Source of the DNA: Sinonovacula constricta
Taxonomy: Eukaryota > Mollusca > Bivalvia > Cardiida > Solecurtidae
DNA: 64,000 bases
NCBI GenBank assembly: GCA_007844125.1
Contig: CM017561.1
Coordinates: 65,194,547 to 65,258,546 of the forward strand
Direction of reading: 5' to 3'
Part shown: piece by piece, positions 1-11,221 of the stretch
How the letters are laid out: each line of letters opens with the position of its first letter
How positions within the stretch are numbered: the stretch's first letter is position 1
Notes under the pieces: model-generated
Databases searched by the model: none
The model's input: the letters and a program-made list of their open reading frames with translations, nothing else
Told to the model about the DNA's origin: nothing
Position numbers and translations under genes: made by a program

Positions 1-160
1 AGCCATGTCATTCAAAGAGACTTTATATTGTATTATTGCTGTACAGTGGCGAGCCCTGTCATTCAAAGATACTTTATATTGTATAATTGCTGTTCAGTGG
101 CGGGCAATGTCATTTAAAGATACTTTATATTGTATAATTGCTGTTTAGTGGCGACTGTTG
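1..160. repeat. 51-bp tandem repeat, three copies, cut by window edge
   Basis: Three consecutive copies of a 51-bp unit begin near 1, 52 and 103, each with the landmarks TGTCATT(C/T)AAAGA, ACTTTATATTGTAT and CAGTGGCG (TAGTGGCG in the last). The array probably continues to the left of the window. No coding potential is visible. Confidence 0.85.
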
Positions 161-1405
161 TGTAGTGTTGCATACTAATAAAGAAAAGAAAATTAGAAAA
201 TTGGTATTTGCGTACTGACGAAATCAGTCGTTCAACATTAATTACACATGAGTGCAGTGTAATGGATGTGTTGTTAGTCCAGCTTTGTAGGTGTTGTTTT
301 TTTTGTATTAATTCAGAAAATGATATGGAGACAGAACCTTAGCAAGTTAAGTCAGTTCTTATTTTAATTAGGTGCAATAACTATGCATAATATTATAAAG
401 AGTTGTTGAATGTAATAGCATGTACACGTAGTGTTAATATGTGCCGTCTAAAACTATTCTTTTCGTTGATGTGTCATACGCATTTGGTGGTAAGGGAAAT
501 AAATTGTTTTTAATTCTTCAATAGTTCAGTACAAACGGGCTTTATATTTAATCAACATATATAATTATTTTACTTTCTATAATCGAGTGATATGAGTTGA
601 TATTAGAGAGCTCTACACTATAATGGAAGTACAACCGGACGTAATATTGTTGTGTGTGTTGTTGTTTTTTTATATGACAATTTTCTTGCACAGTGCAAGC
701 AGTATGCAACTTAAAATGTATACGCTGCCCGCATCGATCGAGTACTGAACTGCCATTATGGATCCATATAACATTTTGCACCAAAACTGAGAATCAAAAT
801 AATTTGACGGGGATAATAGAGCTATTTTAAATAGATCTAAATTATTTTTACAGCATCTGTGTGCCAACTTCAAATTCGTTCCTAAAAACATCTTCTAAGT
901 GTCAGGTTGTGCTCACATATTGTCGCACTATTACGTTGAGTCAAGTATTATATAGTTTGCCGCACAATTTCACTAGATACAAGATGATTTACTAGGTTAA
1001 CGATCAATCACAACCAAAGGGAGGGCACTCGTCCTAGCATGATGATGAACTATCTCCGCCCCTTCTCCTTCCAAATAAGGTCGAGATTACCAAATATGTA
1101 AAAATGTCACGCGCCAAATCGACCATACACAGCCACTACAATCACGCGGTGTGAAGTTGTCAAAACACACAGTGTACTAGAATATTTTTCACTCAGCAAA
1201 AGCACTTTTTACTAGACCAGTTTTCTTTCCAATGTCGTGAAGAGTTATCTTAACGGTATATTTGTCTGAAAGGGTTCATTCTACTTACTACAACATTTCA
1301 TTGTGTGCCATGATTCTATCATTCGTTGAGCGCGTGTTCACCTCGCAGCATGTTTGTCCTAGTTAAAATGGCCAATCAGAATGTAGGATTATGACCATGT
1401 GATCT
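161..1405. other. Non-coding DNA upstream of PSAT1
   Basis: AT-rich sequence with only short ORFs and no recognised domain. The 3' part, from about 1290 onward, must hold the PSAT1 promoter and 5' UTR; I see no convincing TATA box. Positions 301-350 and 2756-2810 share a similar stretch (poly-T, then ATTAATTCAGAAAATGATAT and ACAGAACCTTAGCAAG), so a small dispersed repeat is present both here and in PSAT1 intron 2. Confidence 0.5.
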
Positions 1406-1414
1406 GTTTCATCA
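1406..1414. promoter_or_regulatory. Candidate ATF4 / C/EBP-ATF response element upstream of PSAT1
   Basis: GTTTCATCA matches the nine-base amino-acid-response consensus [ACG]TT[AGT]C[AG]TCA (TGATGAAAC on the other strand) and lies about 115 bp before the PSAT1 start codon. In mammals PSAT1 is an established ATF4 target. A nine-base degenerate match can occur by chance, so this is inference supported mainly by its position. Confidence 0.4.
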
Positions 1415-1527
1415 TTCGTTTGCTCTATGAAAACACTGGTATTGACTGTCTACTTCCACTTGCTCTTCTACTGCTAAACAGACCGCTCGATTAGCCTACG
1501 AGTAAAAATATCGCTGCAAACAGCAAA

Positions 1528-4500
1528 ATGACGGATATTCAGCTAAGCAAACGTGTTATCAACTTTTCTGCCGGACCTGCAAAGATTCCAGAAGAGGTAT
1601 GATGCATATTTGTTATTTTTTTCATAATCTGTCATTTTTATTTCAATAAGTTATTTATATATCTAATATTCGCTTGATGGGGCAACTAAATGTATGCTTA
1701 AAAATTTAAAAACAAAAACAACTCTTATCGATTCCAGATTTAAGTTTTCCGTCATTTTACATCTTTGACGTAGATTTGCTGATATTGCATTTAATAAGAA
1801 ATGTAAACGTAGCTTGCAAAGTGATGCGGTTGCAAAGTGGTGCAGCAGATGACTTGGACGCTTATGGACCCATGCCGATAGATCGGTTTAATCCGGAATT
1901 AAATAAATGTATGCTTTTCGATCAGTTAAACTTTAAATCGTATGATTAATATAATGGAATTACAGTTCTTTCATGTTGTTTTCTTTGACAAAGAATTACT
2001 ATGAGATAATATTTTAAGTTTTTGGATTTTAACCCAGAATAGATCGTTATGTATAGGTAGAACACTTTTGCCATGTAGATCTAGGGGAGGCTCAATGAGA
2101 GGTGGTGGAACATGGCAAAATAGCGAAATCTGACAGCAGTTTAGCTCCTCTGCCTAAGAAGATTATAGGGGTGGGGGGGGGGGGTAGCAACAGGTGGCTG
2201 ACCATGTATTAAAATATGGGACTGGTTGTGACATCAGGCCACTTGTTCACAAAAGAGAGTGTTGAGTAGTGGGGATGGGGTAGGTTTAATTTGGCGGACA
2301 CCGTCTTAGGCTGCTGTGGTATCAGAGAAAAAGTTAGGATTTGAGTTTCGCTGACCACTGGCAATATAATTACCCCCCACCCTAATACAGCCCTACCTAC
2401 AGAACACAAATTAAATAGTTAAGGACCATCTTACAGCTTGGTGCTACCTTGCACTGGGATGGGGGTCTCTTGTCTTCAATTGCAATTGCTTTGTTAAACT
2501 TTGTGCCAATTTAATAAATGTGTTGTTTAGTGTGCTAAAAAAAAATCACAAGGTAATTGCATGCTGACAAAATCAAATTCAGCATTTATTACACATCAGC
2601 AATATGCAATGAAGATAAGTCTTATTCCAAAGTAAATTAACATTTTCTGTACAACTTATTTCAGGTGCTCCTTCAGGCTCAGAGGGACATGCTCCATTAT
2701 GGCAATGTTGGCTGCAGTGTTATGGGTGAGTTGTTTGTCCATATTTGTAGATGTGTTTTTTTTTTATTAATTCAGAAAATGATATAAAGACAGAACCTTA
2801 GCAAGCTAAAACAGTTCTTGTGTTGTATGTGTGTCAGATGTAAAGTTACAAATGTAATTAAAGACAATTGATTCTTATATTCAAAGAAAGAAAAAGTTCT
2901 TTGAAATGTTTTTGTTCCAGAAATGAGTCACAGATCATCTGACTTTGTGAAGATCATCACAAAGGCTGAGGCAGATCTTAGAGCATTAATGTAAGTCACA
3001 GTACTGATAAGATGAACTGATTTCATTCTTGAAAAAGAGAGGGATAAGGGTGGGGTATGTGGCCAAGCTGTAAAGAGTCATTGACTTGATACTCCTCAGC
3101 ACCTCACTGTAAAGGTTAGAGTCCTGGTCGAGCAAGAACTTCCAGTGGTTCTTCCCAGTCATAAGATATGGGTCTTCCTCCACCAATAATTAGCTGGGAG
3201 TTGCCAATGTGACTATAATTGTATCAGTGTGTTGTAACAAAAAAATATTAAAATAAAGTTTAAAAAAACCTGTATCACATAATGTTGACAACTCTTATTG
3301 TTCAGATTGTTTGTATCTTTTAAAGGGACATCCCTGACAACTACCGTGTTCTGTTTCTACAAGGAGGGGGTTCTGGGCAGTTTTCAGCCATTCCATGTAA
3401 TCTTCTGAACCTTAAGCCCCATTGCAAAGCAGACTATATCGTCAGTGGCACATGGTCGTCAAAAGCTGCAAAAGAGGCTGCAAAATATGGCACAGTCAAC
3501 CTGGTCATGCCAAAGACTTCCACATATACAGGTAAAAGTCTTTTCTGCTACATTTTTAAATAACTTACTTTTTAAGCCCACCTGCACCGAGGTTTAGCCA
3601 CGGACATGTAACTCTTCTGATTTTACGTGGCCTCTTGCTGTGTGAAGTTTAGTCCTAGTCAAAGCAAATGATTGTTTGTCATACTGCATTTGAACATTCA
3701 TAGAACAGGCATGTTCTCTAATGATACGCTTTCAAACAGAGAGATTTTCTTGGAAATAAATTGCAAACTGCTTAGGGTTAGAGTAACATTGGTTGAAAAA
3801 ATACACGGTCATATGTTGTATTTAAATATCCTGCATATGTTTTCTATATTTCTGGTATTGGTAATAGTTACAATAGTTATTCAATTTATCATTCTAGAAA
3901 AGCCCCAGTTCATGTAGCTGCTTAACTAACAAATATGTCTGTCAGAAAGTTTTAAGTTTACTGCAATAATGTTAAATGTTTGATCAATGTAATGTCTTCA
4001 GGCATTGCTGATCAGTCAGAATGGAACCTGGACCCTGAGGCATCGTATGTCTACTACTGTGATAATGAAACCATACATGGTATGTTGGAGCTCTTTTATA
4101 TAGACACATCAATCGTTTATTATCAACAAACCTATTATTTACTTCAACAGTTTTTATAATTTTTATACGCCCGTCGAAGACCGGGCGTATTATTGGATCA
4201 GCCTTGACGGACAGGCTGTATCCTGATGTTTTTCCGGGGCATAGCTCCAACCCTATCAAAGCTATTGATTTAAACTTCATAGGTGGATAGATTTCCTCGA
4301 GACGGCGTGTAGTTGTACAAGAACCATCACTCTGGCCTTCATGATGTTGGATTTATTGCCCTTTGTTTAATTTTCTTGTCCGGAGCATAACTCCAACACT
4401 ATCAAAGCTTTTGACTTGAAACTTCTTATTTGGATGGATCTCCTTGGGAAGGAGTGCAGTGCACAAGAACCACCACTCTGCACTTCATGATTTTGGAGTT

Positions 4501-7500
4501 TTTCCTCTTTGTTTAATTTTCTTGTCCAGAGCATAACTCCTACATTATGAAAGCTATTTACATGAAACGTCACAGGTGGATCGATCTCATTGAGACTGAG
4601 TGCACTGCTCACAAACTGTCACTTTACCTTTCACTGTTTTGGAGTTATTGCCCTTAGTTCAATTTTCGTACTTAATATCTGTCTGGACAATACGTCTACA
4701 TTATCAAAGCTATTAACTTGAAATTTCATAGGTGGATAGATGTTATTTTAACAGAGTGAAATGTACAAAACTGTCACTCTCTTCTTATTTTTAGTAACGC
4801 CTCTTTTTACACAAATACCATTACTTTCATGTCAATTTGTGTATATTTGATGTTATTCTCCCTTTTTTTTTCAATTACTCAGAGTGCAGTTCACAATCAT
4901 GCCAGAGTGCAGTGCACAAAAGTACACAGCAGTTTGGCAGATTAAAGAATTTTTTGTATGTTTATCTACTTTGATTTCAGTTTTTCTTGCAATAACCCAG
5001 AGTGCAGTCCAAAACTTTGCCATACATGCATTGCACAAGAGTGCACAGCAGTTTGTTTCAAATTGCTCTATTGACGGGCTTATTTTTCTCCACCTTGTGA
5101 TGCTCTTGTTAAGTGATAGTATTATTTATCCATTGACATTAATGATTCTTCTCTAAGTCATTTTTCTGTTGCAGGTATCGAATTCCATCATATTCCCTGA
5201 AACAAATGGTGTTCCCCTTGTCTGTGATATGTCCTCAAACATCCTTTCTAGAAAGGTTGATGTAACCAAAGTAAGACTTTGTTGATTCTTTTAAAGCATT
5301 AGATTTATTGTTGTATTTGAAAAATATATATCTTATTGTGTAAATTGTTATGAACTGTTCGAGTGCTAAGTATTTTATATTTTTGTTATCCTGTGTGCTT
5401 TGTGTCTACTTGAAAGCATAATTTAATTCTGGTTTTGTTTTTGTTTTTTTGTGTGGATAAAGCATAGGGTACATGTTGCAATTACTTAAATATGGTAGCT
5501 ATGGCTTTTCTGTGTATGATCGTGTAAGTTGTTTATAGCTACTTTTCATTTGAATTGTATGTCTGTGAGATTGTTCCTATATTTAGCTGCTTAAATGATT
5601 AAAACGGTCAGGATATTAAACAGCATAAGTTGACAGCTGTCATGATTTATAATGCATAATTTCTAGCTGTCAGGGTATTACACAGCATTGTTTAACAGGT
5701 GTCAGGATGTTACATTGTCATGTGGGGAGGTCTTTTACACAGACCAGACAAATAGCTTGGTTTCTTCACCAATAATGAGCTGGATGTTGCAAAATGACCA
5801 AAATTTTGTTGGTTATTTAAAATAATGAACAACAAACAGTTGTAAGGATGTTACATTGTTACACTGCATTGTCATGCTCATACATTTATTTTTTGCCAGC
5901 TCTCAGTATAAAACACTACATTTTTTGCTGTCAGTATAATACAGTTAATTGTTTACCAGCTGTCCGTATAATACACTTCATTGTTTGCAAGCTGTCCGTT
6001 TAATACACTTCATTGTTAACCAGCTGTCCGTATAATACACTTTACTGTTTGCCAGCTGTCTGTATAATACACTTCATTGTTTGCCAGCTGTCCATATAAT
6101 ACACTTCATTGTTTACCAGCTGTCCGTATAATACACTTTACTGTTTGCCAGCTGTCTGTATAATACACTTCATTGTTTGCCAGCTGTCCATATAATACAC
6201 TTCATTGTTTACCAGCTGTCAGTATAATACACTTCATTGTTTACCAGCTGTCAGTATAATACACTTCATTGTTTACCAGCTGTCCATATAATACACTTCA
6301 TTGTTTACCAGCTGTCAGTATAATACACTTCATTGTTTGCCAGCTGTCAGTATAATACACTTCATTGTTTACCAGCTGTCCATATAATACACTTCATTGT
6401 TTGCCAGCTGTCAGTATAATACACTTAATTGTTTACCAGCTGTCCATATAATACACTTCATTGTTTACCAGCTGTCAGTATAATACACTTCATTGTTTGC
6501 CAGCTGTCAGTATAATACACTTCATTGTTTACCAGCTGTCCATATAATACACTTCATTGTTTACCAGCTGTCGGTATAATACACTTCATTGTTTACCAGC
6601 TGTCCGTATAATACACTTCATTGTTTACCAGCTGTCCGTATAATACACTTCATTGTTTACCAGCTGTCTGTATAATACACTTTACTGTTTGCCAGCTGTC
6701 TGTATAATACACTTCATTGTTTGCCAGCTGTCCATATAATACACTTCATTGTTTACCAGCTGTCCGTATAATACACTTCATTGTTTACCAGCTGTCCGTA
6801 TAATACACTACATTCTTTGCCAGCTGTCAGGTTACTACAATTGACATGTGTCTAAATTTAAGAAATCAATTTTTGCTGCAGTCTCATGTTGTAGGGTGGA
6901 TTAAAACATTGAGGGAATAAATAATTGTGTATATTTCTCGAATATTGGATGTGTTTTAGTTGTGAATAAATCATATACTTGTGTATGGCAATCAGCAACA
7001 TATTCAAAAATTAATTCTAGCACTTTAATTTTTATCACACTTTATATGGAATCTTCTAGTTGTAAAAATTAAGTATTCTGAACAAATACATGCTGTTTAT
7101 GCACATATATTTAATGCAAAACTTGCAGTTGCATATTGTGAAATTCCTTGTTTTGTTTACAGTATGGACTGATATTTGCTGGTGCTCAGAAGAACATTGG
7201 CTGTGCCGGATGTACAGTTGTGATTGTCCGAGAGGATCTCCTGGGGAAGGCACTGCCTTCCACCCCTTCAATCTTCTGTTACACAACACAAAATGAGAAC
7301 AACTCCCTCTATAATACTCCACCCACTTACAGGTAATATTGGCAAAATTATCGATTTATTCTCAGTGCTTTTTGTACATCTTTGATTTGAGGTATTCGTT
7401 GCATTGTTACTTTATGAGATTGAAGCATGCACTAACGGTATGTCCATCCCATAACAACAGTGATTTCTATTTGCTAATTTTTGTGAAAAACACTGGTGTT

Positions 7501-9077
7501 TTTTCTAGTTTAGTCTGGTCCATATTTTTATGCTTTAGACAATATCTTTTGAGCATACTGTAGTGTCTATCAAAACAATGTAGTGCTGTCCAATTTTATG
7601 ACATATCTGATAGTTAGTTATACAGTTTTTACAAGGATCATTCGGTGTATACATGTATTTGGAGATCTGTGAAGGTATTGTATGTGTCACTATCTGGCAA
7701 TGAATGTTCCCTTATCTGTTATTTGTATACATATACACAGGTATACATAGTAGTGTAACCTTATCCTTAATGTTTATTTGTTGAGATATTTATAGTTATA
7801 AGTTCCGAGTGTGCAAAAATCATATTGGTGGACCCAAGAAGCTTTGTTTATTTGTTAACACATTGCACAATTATGGTCATATAGGTCTTTCCAGCTAATT
7901 ATTGGTCGAGGAAGAACCCAGTCACATGTTTATTGCTAGAACCATTCGCATAACAGGTCAGCTGGAAGATCACTGACCAAAGACACAGTCATTAACTTCC
8001 TTACATTACAGTAAATACATTTAATGTATGGGACATTACTTTTTTTATTAAATGCAATTGGCCTTTCCTTTTTTTCAGCATATACATCATGGGGCTAGTG
8101 TTTGACTGGATCTGTCGAAATGGAGGCATTGATACAATGGAGGAAAATGCTCGCATCAAATCAAGTATGATTTATGATCTCATCGACAACTCCAGTGGTT
8201 TCTACTGCTGTCCAATCAACAAGAACTCACGCAGCCGCATGAATCTAGCCATTTAGGATCAGCGGCGTAGATGGTTGTGACATCCTAGAGAAGAAATTTA
8301 TACAGGAAGCTGCCCAGAATGGGTTAGTTCAGCTGAAAGGACACAGGTTTGTTCTTTATATTTTAGATCATATACTTGGCCATCATAGAATGCATGACGT
8401 CTCTTGAGAGTATGTCACAAATAATCACTTGATTTTTACTTTAAGGACATAGGATCCTGGTAGATTTTTTAAATACGTTTGTTAAGATGTAAACCATTGG
8501 TAAGGCTGACAGTAATAAAGAAAAAGCTACCGTAGTAAACAAAATAATGAAAATCCTTTTATAGACAATTTTGGCCTAGTTGTAAATGGCAGCTGACTGG
8601 TACTAGCAGTTAGTAAAAAGTTATCGATGTTTGATGTATCTTGTGTAACTTGTTGCTTGTTTTATGGTTCCCAAAGATTGAAATCTTCAGAAACATAAAT
8701 CATGCTTTTTTACTTTGGAAATGATGCTGCAACAGTTATGCATACCAGTAATCTGCTATCTATACTTTCTCTGACCTAGATTGCCCTAGGAATAAGTTGC
8801 CACAGAGCCCTGTACGATTAACAACATAATAGTATACCACTCCATCATTATTTTCCTGTGAATGTTTACTGTCCTATTACTGGTGTATTCTTATCTTCCA
8901 ATAAATGTCTATCCTATTAAACAAAATTATCTTCCAATTATTAATTCACATAATGCTGTGTTCTTCTTCAGGTCTGTAGGAGGCATCAGGGTGTCTTTGT
9001 ACAATGCTGTTACAGTTACAGAAACGGAAACACTACTTGCCTTTATGAAAGACTTTCTAGCCAGACATAGAAATTAA
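1528..9077 (+). CDS. PSAT1: Phosphoserine aminotransferase, nine coding exons, two +1 frame breaks
   Basis: PLP enzyme of the phosphorylated serine pathway; it transaminates 3-phosphohydroxypyruvate with glutamate to give phosphoserine, in the cytosol. Coding exons: 1528-1596, 2665-2725, 2921-2990, 3326-3531, 4002-4079, 5175-5270, 7163-7332, 8079-8346, 8972-9077, all with GT-AG borders and compatible phases. Allowing for two extra bases, the product is 373 residues (human about 370). Visible motifs: [13 protein letters not shown] at the N-terminus; QGGGSGQF (79-86) of the cofactor pocket; [15 protein letters not shown] with the stacking Trp110; CDMSSN with Asp179 for the pyridine nitrogen; GAQKNIG with Schiff-base Lys203; HRSVGGIR (338-345) near the C-terminus. 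The frame is lost in exon 6 (a CCC run near 5194, where CC would read IPET) and in exon 8 (near 8250, NL|FRI). Both need removal of one base. Family assignment is firm; whether the breaks are real is open. Confidence 0.95.
3052..3235 (+). repeat. SINE-like element with degenerate tRNA-like B box (PSAT1 intron 3)
   Basis: A B-box-like GGTTAGAGTCCTGG (3115-3128) is followed by a 3' domain, GTGGTTCTTCCCAG ... CCACCAATAATTAGCTGG ... GTTGCCAATGTGAC. The same 3' domain recurs in the window at about 5725-5800, 7880-7960 (-), 14500-14600, 18400-18470 (-), 37130-37200 (-) and 55650-55700, which marks a dispersed family. No tail or target duplication could be defined. Confidence 0.6.
4165..4790. repeat. 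Hairpin-headed 146-bp tandem repeat, about four units (PSAT1 intron 5)
   Basis: A perfect 9-bp stem ATACGCCCG / CGGGCGTAT with an 8-base loop (4165-4190) is followed by four degenerate units. The units are anchored on CATA(A/G)CTCCAAC and TATCAAAGCTATT at about 4241, 4387, 4533 and 4690 (spacings 146, 146 and 157). Each unit also carries a GGTGGAT(A/C)GAT block and an AAGAACCATCACTCTG-like block. Degenerate AGTGCAGTGCACA copies continue to about 5060. I recognise the hairpin head as typical of bivalve genomes; this is from memory. Confidence 0.7.
5700..5810 (+). repeat. SINE 3'-domain fragment (PSAT1 intron 6)
   Basis: TCTTTTACACAGACCAGAC ... TTCACCAATAATGAGCTGGA ... GTTGCAAAATGACC matches the 3' domain of the SINE-like family at 3052-3235. 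The tRNA-like head is not visible. Confidence 0.5.
5895..6829. repeat. 32-bp satellite inside PSAT1 intron 6, about 29 copies
   Basis: Near-identical 32-bp units made of GTATAATACACTTCATTG, TTTACCAGCTGTC and a variable CA/CG/AG dinucleotide run head to tail. Unit variants (TTTGCC or TTTACC; CAGTAT, CCGTAT, CCATAT, CTGTAT) recur in blocks, which points to segmental duplication of multi-unit tracts. Each unit has a palindromic E-box, CAGCTG. Confidence 0.95.
7870..8000 (-). repeat. SINE 3'-domain fragment, reverse orientation (PSAT1 intron 7)
   Basis: Read on the minus strand this gives GGGTTCTTCCTCGACCAATA followed directly by ATTAGCTGGAAAGACC, which matches the 3' domain of the SINE-like family at 3125-3225. 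It lies upstream of exon 8 and does not touch the splice sites. Confidence 0.55.
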
Positions 9078-10735
9078 GAATACTCGAACCAACACGTTTG
9101 TATCTTTCATCCACAGAACAAAAGCTCTAACCAATCCCATTGTGTGAAAATGATGTGCCATTTGGTTCAAATGTGGAATCTTGACAATCATCAATGCTAC
9201 TATTTTATCATCATTTTTATGATCTACTGTATGTAGTCACTGCAGAATAGTAGGGTATGGGGGTATTCGCCACCTGTTGTGATAGCTCTGGTTGAAGTTG
9301 TCAACTTCATAGAGCAAAAGAGAAGTTGTCAACTTCACAGAGCAAAAACGAGTGTGTGCCTGTTTGGTTAAGTTTTAACTGATTCATAGCCATTGATTTT
9401 ATCATAACCAATATCTGATCATTTGTCATCTTTATCATGTTCTCTACATCATCAGTTATATTTTAATCGTTATCATCATTATACTTGCAGATTGGCCCAA
9501 AGTTTATTTTTAAGATTTCCTTAAACCTCATAATAACAGATGTTGTCATTGATTTCCTGCAAACTGCGCAGTGTAAATGAGAAAACTATGCTTTTGTGAT
9601 TCAAAACTACACTAACTGTCTGTTATCACAGCCTGCCAAATGTTTACATGCTTATCTGACAATCCCTGAAAGTTGTGGGGTTTTTTGTGCAAATATATGT
9701 TCTTATGTGTCTGTTAACATTTAATTAATATTAAATAGTTAGACAACATACTTTAAACTCATTGTTCTAAAATATGAGGTAATGACAGTTTTGAGCTGAT
9801 ATGAGAATGTTGTGCTATTTAATTGTATCAACTCTTCAATATGTATAATGCATTCACCATATGCTGTACCATATAGAAGTGCTTAATGGCTATGTTAGTA
9901 GACATCTGCCATTTAAATATATTCAGATGGTTGATGATTCTCTGCTTGTTTTTCATGACGAGTCTGTGAAGTTTGCTTGGAGCAGAACATACAATTTTTA
10001 TTTAAAATATGTATTTTACAACACTGCCTTTCTATTGACCATTTTATGTCACTTGAAATTTTAATTATTACATGAGTTGTCATAAAATGTGATTTTAATA
10101 CTCTTAGATTTTTTACAAGTAAACTGTTATAATGCTCAAATGTTTACTTAAGTTAACATTGTTTGTAAAAAATATTTTATTGAATCATTTATGGTTTTAA
10201 TGGTCCAAATTGTCAATCTTCTTAGTAGACTTACAAATTCTCGTTGTTACTGTGTTATGTACTGAGTTACGCATGTATAGCCCAATGATTGATTATGCAT
10301 TACATTTCTGTTCAGTTTGAGGTAGTAGATCAAACTCGACCCAGCTCTCTATCATTTTACGATCAAGTAAACCATAGTTAATTGCTTACCTTTCTTATGT
10401 TAGGTAAATAAGGCGTGATTACTGCAACGTATGCCTTGGTAGATATTTATATCACTGGTTATGAGGCAGTAAGAGTAGGTTAATATACGCAGCACTTAAC
10501 CGAGTGTAATAAACACGCTGATGCTGTGGTGATACATGGGTGCTCATGCCAGCCAATTCATGCCTTAGTGCTGATCCAGCGTTAAAGCTTTGTTTCTTGC
10601 TATACAGTTGTCGATGAACATTAACTTTAAATTTTATGAGTCGAGTTCGTTCAAAACCGGCTGTATCAGTTATTTGCGGCTCTAGTCTTGGCCTCGATTA
10701 TTGTTTTTGTTATCAATAAATATGCACAAGAAATG
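9078..10735 (+). other. Probable PSAT1 3' UTR with candidate polyadenylation signal
   Basis: Non-coding, AT-rich sequence directly after the stop codon. An AATAAA at 10715-10720 is a plausible polyadenylation signal; the exact end cannot be fixed. Two copies of the perfect palindrome GAAGTTGTCAACTTC (9294-9308 and 9322-9336), 28 bp apart and each followed by A(T/C)AGAGCAAAA, could form twin RNA hairpins. Confidence 0.4.
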
Positions 10736-10744
10736 CTTGGACTT

Positions 10745-10802
10745 GTTGTTATTTGTAGATTTTTAAGTCTCGATTTGTTATTTGTAGATTTTTAAGTCTC
10801 GA
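10745..10802. repeat. Direct duplication of about 28 bp
   Basis: TTGTTATTTGTAGATTTTTA followed by AGTCTCGA occurs twice in immediate succession. It lies just after the candidate PSAT1 polyadenylation signal and just before a foldback-element fragment. Confidence 0.8.
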
Positions 10803-10804
10803 TA

Positions 10805-11130
10805 CAAAGATATGTAAAGATAGATATTTATAAACTAAGAAAACCACGTGGCAACTGTCTTTTCACATTATATGGCCGTTCTTGTAATCTGCTCTTACGT
10901 CGATATTTATTTTTAGCAGAGATCACTATCCTGCTTATTTATAGATACGGAAAAAAATGAACTTTTGGAGTTTATTTTTTGCACTTTTCACCGTCTTACA
11001 CTATTGGTAGTGTTCAAAGTCGTCATTTCTTAGTTTAAAGTATGAGTTTATGAAGGAATTATTACTTAAAAGATAAAACAAACAAAAATGTGCAGGCAAG
11101 CTGTCGAATACCATCTTTAATACAAATTGT
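10805..11130 (-). repeat. Foldback-element fragment (arm, interior and opposite end)
   Basis: It contains AACTAAGAAAACCACGTGGC, CTGCTCTTACGTCGATAT, TTTTTAGCAGAGATCAC, GTCTTACACTATTGGTAGTG and AAAGTATGAGTTTATG, all shared with the larger copies at 15718-16985 and 59745-61095. It ends near 11120 with AAGCTGTCGAATACCATCTT, the element's other terminus. The order implies internal deletion of one arm. Confidence 0.65.
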
Positions 11131-11221
11131 GATCTTGCTATTTTAAAAGTAACTATAGAGGTTTGCTGAGAAACAATATTCTTATAACTACTGAATACTG
11201 CCTCAAACGTAAGTGACAATC

